A stretch of DNA of 22,695 nt from Cryomorphaceae bacterium (GTDB lineage Bacteria > Bacteroidota > Bacteroidia > Flavobacteriales > Schleiferiaceae): positions 1 to 22,695 of the forward strand of contig JABMNC010000129.1 of assembly GCA_013205365.1 (NCBI GenBank), in the 5' to 3' direction. The position numbers and the translations under genes were made by a program. The notes under the pieces are model-generated. The model did no database searches and was not told where the DNA came from. It saw nothing but the letters and a program-made list of their open reading frames with translations. Shown here in pieces: positions 14,715-22,052 of this stretch (within the stretch, counting starts at the first letter, position 1; every line of letters starts with the position of its first letter).

Positions 14715-14721
14715 CAAAGTA
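14715..14721 (-). promoter_or_regulatory. Putative -7 box of clpC
   Basis: The minus strand reads TACTTTG, then GAGTC, then the ATG at 14709. This leaves 5 bp between box and start codon, which predicts a leaderless mRNA. The arrangement repeats the one before the DUF493 gene almost base for base. Confidence 0.45.
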
Positions 14722-14838
14722 ACGAATGCTGTGCCAAGTGCCGTGGTCAAGACGCAAATCATATTTATAAACATCAAAATGTGCATAAAAGCGCTGAAAA
14801 ACTAGCCAAGCGCGGACTATTGAGCCGCTCTAAAATCG

Positions 14839-14846
14839 TAAATTTG
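14839..14846 (+). promoter_or_regulatory. -7 promoter box of gyrA
   Basis: TAAATTTG is a perfect TAnnTTTG match 25 bp before the gyrA ATG. A TTG lies at 14820-14822, 16 bp upstream, which is shorter than the usual spacer. The leader contains no Shine-Dalgarno sequence. Confidence 0.55.
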
Positions 14847-14871
14847 GAAATTACACCAGCGAACTGACATT

Positions 14872-17400
14872 ATGGCCGAAGGCGAACGCATTATACCAAT
14901 AAACATCGAGGAGGAAATGAAGACCTCCTACATCGACTATTCTATGTCGGTAATTGTTTCTCGTGCTCTTCCCGACGTGCGAGACGGCCTTAAGCCCGTT
15001 CACCGCCGCGTGCTCTTTGGCATGAATGAGATGGGGAACCATTCCTACAAGGCCTATAAAAAGTCTGCCCTAGTTGTAGGTGAGGTGATGGGTAAGTACC
15101 ACCCCCACGGTGACTCTGCAATTTATGATACCATTGTACGCATGGCCCAGGAATGGAGCCTGCGCTACATGCTTGTGGACGGCCAAGGAAACTTTGGCTC
15201 CATGGACGGCGATTCTCCCGCAGCAATGAGGTATACCGAGGTGCGCATGCGTAAAATCACGGAAGAACTCGTGCGGGACATCGATAAGGATACCGTCGAT
15301 TTTAAACTGAACTACGACGACTCCAGAAAGGAGCCCACGGTTATGCCAACTCGCATTCCGGCGCTCTTGGTTAATGGAGCCTCTGGTATTGCCGTAGGAA
15401 TGGCCACCAACATGCCTCCGCACAACCTTACCGAGGCTATCAATGCAACCATAGCCTATATCGAGAACAAGGAGATTGATATCCTTGGCTTAATGGCTCA
15501 TATTTCGGCTCCAGATTTTCCTACTGGCGGTACCATTTATGGCTACGAGGGAGTGCGCGAGGCATTTGAAACGGGCCGTGGACGCATTGTACTGCGAGCC
15601 AAGGCTCACATTGAGGAGGTAAACGGCCGGGACTGCATCATTGTTTCGGAGATTCCCTATCAGGTCAATAAGGCGGACATGATTAAGAAGACCGCTGATT
15701 TGGTCGATGATAAAAAGCTCGACGGCATTGCCGACATTCGAGACGAGTCAGACCGCAACGGAATGCGTATTGTATATGTATGCAAGCGCGATGCGGTGCC
15801 CAACGTAGTACTTAACAAGCTCTACAAGTACACCCAGCTGCAGTCAAGCTTTAGCGTAAACAATATTGCCCTCGTGCACGGGCGCCCAATGATGCTTAAC
15901 CTCAAGGAGATGATTATGCACTTTGTGGATCACCGCCACGAGGTAGTTGTTCGACGTTCCCGGTATGACCTGTCAGAGGCGCAGAAGCGTGCACACATCC
16001 TAGAGGGCTTACTGATTGCCATCGACCAGCTCGACGCCGTAATTAAGCTTATTCGCGCCAGCCAGACTGTGGAATTGGCTAAGGATGGACTCATGAGCCA
16101 GTTTGGCTTAAGTGAGCTTCAGGCTAAGGCCATTCTCGATCTGCGTCTTCAAAAGCTGACCGGCCTAGAGCGCGACAAACTCAAGGCAGAATACAACGAG
16201 TTGATGGAGCAAATTGCATACTTCAACCGCATACTTAACGAGATCGACCTTAGAATGCAAATTGTTAAGGACGAGTTAATTGAAGTCCGCGATAAGTTTG
16301 GTGACGAGCGCAGGACCCTCATTGATTTTGCCGGAGGAGACATGCGCATGGAAGACATGATAGCCGACGAAGAGGTGGTTATTACCATTTCTCATTTGGG
16401 CTACGTCAAGCGCACCGCATTATCAGAATACAAGACCCAGAGTCGGGGAGGGGTAGGCTCTCGCGGAGCAACCACGAGGGACGAAGACTTTATTGAGCAG
16501 GTATTTGTAGCGACCAACCACAATTATTTGCTCCTGTTCACCGAACTCGGACGCTGTTTTTGGCTGCGGGTTTATGAAATACCCGAAGGCAACCGCACCA
16601 GCAAGGGTAAGGCCATAGTCAATCTTATCAATTTACCGAGCGACGACAAGGTCAGAGCCTATGTCAATACTCGAGATTTAAAGGACGAGGCCTATGTGAA
16701 TAGTCATTTTGTGGTTCTATGTACCTCAAAGGGCATCATTAAAAAGACCTCACTGAACGCATACAGTCGCCCAAGGGCAAACGGAATTAATGCTATCGGC
16801 GTTCGTGATGGCGATCGATTGCTTGAAGCAAGACTGACCGACGGAACCAATGAAATTGTCATGGCTGTGCGCAGCGGTAAGGCCATTCGCTTCCCTGAAG
16901 CGAAGGTTCGACCTATGGGCCGCAATGCTTCTGGAGTCCGCGCTATGGCCCTGGATACCGACAACGACGAAGTGGTGGGCATGGTTTGCGCCTCAAGTGA
17001 TCAGGATTCCATTCTCATTGTAAGCGAGAATGGCTACGGCAAGCGCACCCTGGTTGAGGATTATCGGATTACCAACCGCGGAGGTAAGGGGGTTAAAACT
17101 CTGAACGTTACCGAAAAGACGGGAGATGTTATTGCCATAAAGTACATTACCGACGAAGAGGACTTGATGATTACCACCAAGCGCGGAATCATGATTCGTA
17201 TGGCTGCTGCAGATCTTAGGGTGATGGGTCGCGCTACGCAAGGCGTGCGGCTTATTAACCTCAAGTCAGGAGAGTCTATTGCATCCGTAGCAAAGGTTCC
17301 GGCTACTGAAGTTCTTATTGATTTGGAGCTCGAAGATTTGACCGGTCCCGAATTAGGCCCTGATTTAGGTTCTGAAGCAGGTTCAGAGGCGGTTGAATAG
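14872..17400 (+). CDS. gyrA: DNA gyrase subunit A
   Basis: GyrA forms the DNA-cleavage core of gyrase with GyrB and introduces negative supercoils. The 842-residue protein has the N-terminal PDVRDGLKPVHRR motif near 34-46 and the quinolone-determining region HPHGDSAIYDT with Ser82 and Asp86 (E. coli Ser83 and Asp87), the quinolone-sensitive residues. The catalytic Tyr121 lies in AAMRYTEVRM. The C-terminal beta-pinwheel begins around residue 500. The GyrA-box position reads QSRGGVG, a degenerate form of QRRGGRG that has lost two of the arginines. A short acidic tail (ELEDLTGPEL and following) ends the protein. GyrA rather than ParC is supported by the pinwheel with a recognisable box and by the length. 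A TPR gene follows in the same direction, as is frequent in Flavobacteriia. Confidence 0.96.
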   Translation: MAEGERIIPINIEEEMKTSYIDYSMSVIVSRALPDVRDGLKPVHRRVLFGMNEMGNHSYKAYKKSALVVGEVMGKYHPHGDSAIYDTIVRMAQEWSLRYMLVDGQGNFGSMDGDSPAAMRYTEVRMRKITEELVRDIDKDTVDFKLNYDDSRKEPTVMPTRIPALLVNGASGIAVGMATNMPPHNLTEAINATIAYIENKEIDILGLMAHISAPDFPTGGTIYGYEGVREAFETGRGRIVLRAKAHIEEVNGRDCIIVSEIPYQVNKADMIKKTADLVDDKKLDGIADIRDESDRNGMRIVYVCKRDAVPNVVLNKLYKYTQLQSSFSVNNIALVHGRPMMLNLKEMIMHFVDHRHEVVVRRSRYDLSEAQKRAHILEGLLIAIDQLDAVIKLIRASQTVELAKDGLMSQFGLSELQAKAILDLRLQKLTGLERDKLKAEYNELMEQIAYFNRILNEIDLRMQIVKDELIEVRDKFGDERRTLIDFAGGDMRMEDMIADEEVVITISHLGYVKRTALSEYKTQSRGGVGSRGATTRDEDFIEQVFVATNHNYLLLFTELGRCFWLRVYEIPEGNRTSKGKAIVNLINLPSDDKVRAYVNTRDLKDEAYVNSHFVVLCTSKGIIKKTSLNAYSRPRANGINAIGVRDGDRLLEARLTDGTNEIVMAVRSGKAIRFPEAKVRPMGRNASGVRAMALDTDNDEVVGMVCASSDQDSILIVSENGYGKRTLVEDYRITNRGGKGVKTLNVTEKTGDVIAIKYITDEEDLMITTKRGIMIRMAAADLRVMGRATQGVRLINLKSGESIASVAKVPATEVLIDLELEDLTGPELGPDLGSEAGSEAVE

Positions 17401-17481
17401 GGGTAGGGGTTGATGCATTTTAGGGTGGCTGTTTAATCTTCGCTTTATGTTTGTCCTGATGGCTTAGTTATTATGAGTAAT

Positions 17482-17489
17482 TACATTTG
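17482..17489 (+). promoter_or_regulatory. -7 promoter box of the TPR gene
   Basis: TACATTTG is a perfect TAnnTTTG match that ends 18 bp before the ATG at 17508. It lies in the 107-bp gap after gyrA, so the TPR gene can be transcribed independently. It also overlaps an upstream candidate TTG start at 17487, which argues for the ATG at 17508. Confidence 0.6.
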
Positions 17490-17507
17490 TTAAAATTTAT
17501 TGGATTT

Positions 17508-18803
17508 ATGAAAAATATCATCTTCCCGGTTCTTTTTTTTGCAGCCTTTGCTGCTCATGCTCAAGATGGACCCACCATCTCGAGTGCCAAAATTGCCCTT
17601 AATGCCGGCGATCTAGTAGAGGCAAAAAAGTATATTGATGAGGCAAAGGCATCCATTGATGCGATTGCTTCTCAGGCTCGCAACCCCAAGTTAATGCCTA
17701 AGTATTTTTTATACCGAGGCGATATTTACTATGCCTTGTTTAGTGATCCGTCGAGCAAAAGCATAGAGACCCTTAACGAGGCTGCTGCTGCCTATGGTGA
17801 CCTGCTGGACTACGAAACCAAGTTGGGTAAAATCAAGCTTGCACTCGCTTCGCAAGAGAAGCTCCCCTTGCTGGCGCAGGAATACGTGCAGATGGCCGAG
17901 GACTATAACTTTAATCAGAACGATAAAAAGTCCGCAATACAAGCCTACGAAAGTGCTATTGCAACCCGCGGCAAGTTGGGGCAGTTGGATACCACCAACC
18001 TCTCCTATATTGCTTATTTGTCGGCTGAATTGGGAGACAAGGTCAAGGCAGAAGAGCTTTTTAAGCGGCTCATCGAAATGGACTACAAGGGCATACAGTG
18101 GACTGCAGTCCTTGCTGAAGACGGTAAGCGCTATCCATTCCCCGACAAAGCCACTCTAGACATGTACCTGAAGCTAGAGAAGGCCAGTGATGCACAGCGC
18201 TCTGAGAGCATTCAGGTTGATTTTTACGTACGACTTTTGTTTATGTACATTGAGGCCAAACGCAGCACAGATTTTGATTTGCTCGTCGCGGAGGCGAGGG
18301 CTAAGTTCCCGAACGACGACGACTTACTCAAGCTTGAGCTTCAGGCTTACCTGGATCGCGAAGATTTTAAGGGTGCCATCTCAAAGCTTGAGGAAGCCTT
18401 GATTAAGGAGCCGGGCAACCCACTGTACCTATACAATGCTGGTTTTTTGCACCACCAAAAGCTTAAAAATATCCCTAAGGGTATTGAATACTACCAAAAG
18501 GCAATTGATTCCGATGCTAATTATGTGGATGCAATCTATATGCTTGGACTGGTGTACATCGACGAGAGCAATAAGTATGTAGAGCAGATCAATGGCTTGC
18601 CTAGAAATGCGACCCAAAAGCAGTTTGACGAACTTGATAAGAAAAAGAATGCGGAACTTCAAAAATCCCTGACGTTTTTTGAACGCGCCTATGTTCTGAA
18701 CCCAAAGGATTCATCAACCTTGGAAGCCCTGCGAGAGGTTTACTATAAATTGGGTAAGTACGAAGACGTGAAGCGAATTGCTGCTGCGATTAGTGAGTTG
18801 TAG
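17508..18803 (+). CDS. Secreted tetratricopeptide-repeat protein
   Basis: The 431-residue protein begins with a signal peptide (MKN, a hydrophobic core rich in Phe and Ala, and AHAQ-D near 16-20), so it is exported, probably to the periplasm. The rest is helical with several TPR-like units. Examples are KSAIQAYESAIATRGKLG near 130-150, AISKLEEALIKEPGNPLYLYNAGFLHHQ near 285-315, IEYYQKAIDSDANYVDAIYMLGLVYIDES near 320-350, and LTFFERAYVLNPKDSSTLEALREVYYKLGKYEDV near 385-420. TPR proteins are scaffolds for protein-protein contacts; the partner is not known. There is no enzymatic motif. It follows gyrA by 107 bp with its own -7 box and ends at a clear terminator. Confidence 0.88.
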   Translation: MKNIIFPVLFFAAFAAHAQDGPTISSAKIALNAGDLVEAKKYIDEAKASIDAIASQARNPKLMPKYFLYRGDIYYALFSDPSSKSIETLNEAAAAYGDLLDYETKLGKIKLALASQEKLPLLAQEYVQMAEDYNFNQNDKKSAIQAYESAIATRGKLGQLDTTNLSYIAYLSAELGDKVKAEELFKRLIEMDYKGIQWTAVLAEDGKRYPFPDKATLDMYLKLEKASDAQRSESIQVDFYVRLLFMYIEAKRSTDFDLLVAEARAKFPNDDDLLKLELQAYLDREDFKGAISKLEEALIKEPGNPLYLYNAGFLHHQKLKNIPKGIEYYQKAIDSDANYVDAIYMLGLVYIDESNKYVEQINGLPRNATQKQFDELDKKKNAELQKSLTFFERAYVLNPKDSSTLEALREVYYKLGKYEDVKRIAAAISEL

Positions 18804-18830
18804 AGAAGGATTCTACGTTATTGAATAGAG

Positions 18831-18855
18831 GCCCGCTGATGCGGGCTTTTTTCTT
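18831..18855 (+). terminator. Intrinsic terminator after the TPR gene
   Basis: GCCCGC (18831-18836) and GCGGGC (18841-18846) form a perfect 6-bp stem with a TGAT tetraloop, followed by a T-rich tract TTTTTTCTTT. The T-tract follows only on the plus strand, so it serves the TPR gene and not dnaE2. Confidence 0.9.
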
Positions 18856-18911
18856 TACGGTAGGTGGTGTGGAGTTTTAAGTCTTTAGTGGTTATCTGAA
18901 ATCTAATTAAC

Positions 18912-18925
18912 ATAATATATATTAT
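18912..18925. repeat. AT-only 14-bp palindrome in the convergent intergenic region
   Basis: ATAATATATATTAT is a perfect palindrome within the 183-bp gap between the TPR gene and dnaE2. The octamer GTCTTTAG occurs on both sides of it (18881-18888 and 18942-18949). No ORF or RNA gene is visible in this gap. Confidence 0.4.
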
Positions 18926-18986
18926 AGGATAAAATATCAAGGTCTTTAGTTCAGTAAACTCAAGGCTTTAAACCTGCTTAAATCGT

Positions 18987-21900
18987 TCAGCTGCTGCGAA
19001 GATGCGCTTTTACTGGATTCTGACCCACCGTGGAGGCGCGATTCGGTTTGGCTGGCATAGGTATCAAATGAGCAGGAGTTTCGTCAAAGCGCGGATCCAG
19101 GAGCGCGGAACATCGATTTAAGTGCTGCACGGAGAGGCTTGCGTAGCCGTATTCTGCAGAAATCCTTCCCGACATTTGGTAGATTCCGCGGCGGCGAATT
19201 GCGTGACGAGCCACTGCCGGCGGAAAAAGCACCACATCGAATACCACTCCTCGGCGGTCTTCGAAGGTTCCGATTTGCATCCAATCGCCACGCTGTGTTT
19301 TGGTGTTTTTAAGGCTTACTAGGTAGCCCAGGATTTCGGTGAAGAATCCAGGATGTTCCGGCCAATGCTCGGGCAGGACGCTGTTCTTGATTTCAGGGAT
19401 TTCAAACAGCAAAAAGGGGTCGCACAGGGGGAATCCGAAGAGTTCAATTTGCTCGTAGGCCTGCTCTAATTCATTGGTTTCTAGTATTGGTACATGGAGC
19501 TCCTTGCTTCGAAACTCTGCTAGAGAGTCAAACAAACTGGGCCCGGGCGACGGTGGCGGACGGTGTCCAAGGCGGCGGTGTGCTGCCCAAAGCAGTTTGC
19601 GAGCGGAGCAGTTCGTGAAGCGAAAGGCTTCGGCCCGGATTAAAAGGAGCAAGGAATCAAGCGGAACGGGGCTGCTTGGAAGGTGTAGGCGGTCTATGAA
19701 GTCGTCCAAATCGAGAAAGGCTCCTCCCTCCTCACGAGAATACGTTATTCGGCGGGCAAATTCGGAATCCAAGCCTCGAATCCGGTCGGTTCCGAGAATT
19801 ACGCGCAGGCCACGAAGCAGGGTGAATGATCTTCCTTCGTTGACGCAGGGCGGCTCTATCCGCGCGCCGTGGCGTCGAGCTTCTTGCAGGTACTGTTCTG
19901 CACGGTAGTATCCGCCGCCATTGTTGACACTGGCAACCATGTAGGGCACCGGGAAGTATGCTTTAAGGTAGAGGCTTTGAAAGCTTTCCACAGCGTAGGA
20001 TGCGGAATGTCCCTTGGCAAAGGCATAGCCAGCGAAGCTTTCGATTTGCCGCCAGATTTCGCGGGATTCTTCGGCAGGATAGCCCCGCTCCGCACAGTTT
20101 TTAAAAAATTGCTCTTCCATCGCGTTGAATTCTTCGCGGGAACGGAATTTTCCGGACATTCCTCGCCTCAGGACGTCTGCCTCGGCCAAGGTTAGGCCCG
20201 CATACTCGTGCGCAACGCGGATGACGTCTTCTTGGTACACCATGACTCCGTAGGTTTCTGGGAGAATCCCTAAAAGCATAGGATGCGCTTCAGAACGACG
20301 GACTGGATCGCGATGGCGGTCGATGTAGGCCTTCATCATTCCCGAAGAAGCAACACCCGGGCGAATGACGGAGCTGGCGGCAACAAGTTCCAAGTAGTTG
20401 GAAGTCTGCAGTTTGGTCATTAGCATTCGCATTGCGGGAGACTCCACATAGAAGCAGCCCATAGCGCCGCCGTTGCGGAGTAGTTCTAGGCAGTGCGGAT
20501 CGTTTTTAAAGCGATGGCTGTCGTGTATGTCAGCCGTTGGAATGCCCGCAGCACGGAGGGTATCTAGGGTCTCTGATATTTTACTGAGTCCGCGTTGGCC
20601 GAGAATATCGAATTTATGAAGCCCGACGTCTTCGGCGGTATGCATATCGAAGTCAAGCGTCGGAAAGCCCTTGGGCGGCATAAAGGTTGTCGACCAGGTA
20701 GTTAGCGGCGCCTTTGCGATAATGATTCCGCTGGAATGCAGTGTCATACGGTTCGGAAGTCCGTGCAGAAGACGGCCGTAGCGCAGAATGCTGTGGGCGA
20801 TTTCGTCGCGATCGCGCAGTTTGCCGTCGGCCAGTTCGTCGATATCAAATTTGGGGAGCCCCCAAACCTTACCCAGTTCTCTGACGACAGCCCGATGCTG
20901 GAAGGTACTTACCGCACCAAGCAGTGCAGTATGGGGAAAGCGCGTGAAGATGTATTCGGTGAGCCGGGGTCGGTCGCGCCAGGAAAAGTCAATGTCAAAG
21001 TCGGGAGGGGCGCTGCGGTATAGGTTGATGAAACGTTCAAAATAAAGATCTAATTCAATAGGGTCAACATTGGTAATTTTAAGTAGATAGGCAACTACAG
21101 AGTTTGCTCCACTCCCCCGCCCTACATAGAAGAAATTTTGCTTTTGGGCATAGCGAATAATGTCCCAGTTGAGAAGAAAGTAGGCCACAAAGTCTTTTTG
21201 CTGAATGAGGTCCAGTTCTTTCTCGAGGCGAGCTCGCAGCTGGGGGTCGTTGAATCGCCCCGGATAGCGCTCGGGCAATGCGTCTTCGCAGAGCATTCTA
21301 AGCAGGGCTTGGTCCTTGCCGGGTCGACCAGTGTAGCTGGATTGGTTTTGGTTTCCGGTTCCGCGCCACTGGTCGTAGGTCCAGTTTGGCAGATTTGCCA
21401 AAAAGCGTTCGGTTTGACGCCAAATCCAGGGCTCAAAGCGCTGCTGGGTGCGTTCTGCTGATTCCCACCATGGGTCCCGTTCTTCGATGACTTCGTGCAA
21501 GGGCAAGTTGGCAAGGGTTCCGTTGCGGTTCACGGCACGGAGCACTCGGTGCAGTTCTGGATCTTCGGGTCGCATAAAGGCGCAAGTCTTCCATGCCAGG
21601 GCCCGACTTGCCTCCGGGTGGCGCTGAGCTCGAAGCTGCTCGTGGTCTGCAGTGCCCAACCACTCCCGAGGACCCAGAGGGCGCTTTGGTGATCGTTGAA
21701 TAGGGAAAATAACGTCAACCTCAGCGTGCAGTGGCCCTTGCTGCCAGTCGGAGGGATCCCCCACCCTTCCTTGGTTGCGCATCTGGCTTACCCAATCCAT
21801 AATAAATCGATAGGCTTCCATGGATCGAGGCAAAAGCAAAAGGGTTCGGATTCCGCCCTGACGCCAATCAAGGCCGGGCTGCAGCGCGATACTGGCCTTG

Positions 21901-22046
21901 CGCAGCACCTGAAGCCATGCTCCGCTGCTGTTGATTTCTGCAAAAATGAGTCGCGGGCCGGCGCCCCACTGCTCCGCAAGACGAAGCACCTGCTCGGGTG
22001 AATGCAGCCCAAAGCGCATGCTCATGGCTGAGTGAGTAATGCGCAC
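18987..22046 (-). CDS. dnaE2: Error-prone DNA polymerase III alpha homologue (DnaE2/ImuC type)
   Basis: This 1019-residue C-family DNA polymerase is the kind used for translesion synthesis rather than replication. The N-terminal PHP-like domain (ITHSAMSMRFG) lacks most metal ligands. The catalytic aspartates are Asp351 and Asp353 in PPDFDIDF, and Asp480 in HKFDILGQRGLSKI. The fingers segment includes GRGSGANSVVAYLL near 310-322 and GYAFAKGHSASYA further on. A C-terminal OB-like region follows. SLFDSL near 837 is a candidate beta-clamp contact. Replicative DnaE is usually longer (about 1160) with an intact PHP pattern, so the second copy type is favoured. The start is a GTG at 22046, which aligns with the N-terminus of relatives; an internal ATG at 22025 would remove it. 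It begins 6 bp after yedK, so the two are an operon. The next-door ImuB-type partner is not in the window. Confidence 0.9.
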   Translation of the reverse strand: MRITHSAMSMRFGLHSPEQVLRLAEQWGAGPRLIFAEINSSGAWLQVLRKASIALQPGLDWRQGGIRTLLLLPRSMEAYRFIMDWVSQMRNQGRVGDPSDWQQGPLHAEVDVIFPIQRSPKRPLGPREWLGTADHEQLRAQRHPEASRALAWKTCAFMRPEDPELHRVLRAVNRNGTLANLPLHEVIEERDPWWESAERTQQRFEPWIWRQTERFLANLPNWTYDQWRGTGNQNQSSYTGRPGKDQALLRMLCEDALPERYPGRFNDPQLRARLEKELDLIQQKDFVAYFLLNWDIIRYAQKQNFFYVGRGSGANSVVAYLLKITNVDPIELDLYFERFINLYRSAPPDFDIDFSWRDRPRLTEYIFTRFPHTALLGAVSTFQHRAVVRELGKVWGLPKFDIDELADGKLRDRDEIAHSILRYGRLLHGLPNRMTLHSSGIIIAKAPLTTWSTTFMPPKGFPTLDFDMHTAEDVGLHKFDILGQRGLSKISETLDTLRAAGIPTADIHDSHRFKNDPHCLELLRNGGAMGCFYVESPAMRMLMTKLQTSNYLELVAASSVIRPGVASSGMMKAYIDRHRDPVRRSEAHPMLLGILPETYGVMVYQEDVIRVAHEYAGLTLAEADVLRRGMSGKFRSREEFNAMEEQFFKNCAERGYPAEESREIWRQIESFAGYAFAKGHSASYAVESFQSLYLKAYFPVPYMVASVNNGGGYYRAEQYLQEARRHGARIEPPCVNEGRSFTLLRGLRVILGTDRIRGLDSEFARRITYSREEGGAFLDLDDFIDRLHLPSSPVPLDSLLLLIRAEAFRFTNCSARKLLWAAHRRLGHRPPPSPGPSLFDSLAEFRSKELHVPILETNELEQAYEQIELFGFPLCDPFLLFEIPEIKNSVLPEHWPEHPGFFTEILGYLVSLKNTKTQRGDWMQIGTFEDRRGVVFDVVLFPPAVARHAIRRRGIYQMSGRISAEYGYASLSVQHLNRCSALLDPRFDETPAHLIPMPAKPNRASTVGQNPVKAHLRSS

Positions 22047-22052
22047 GGCCCC

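Noticed and set aside
18912..18925. AT palindrome as a replication origin or attachment site
   Set aside because: There are no DnaA-box clusters, no integrase gene and no duplicated tRNA end nearby; it is a simple AT palindrome.
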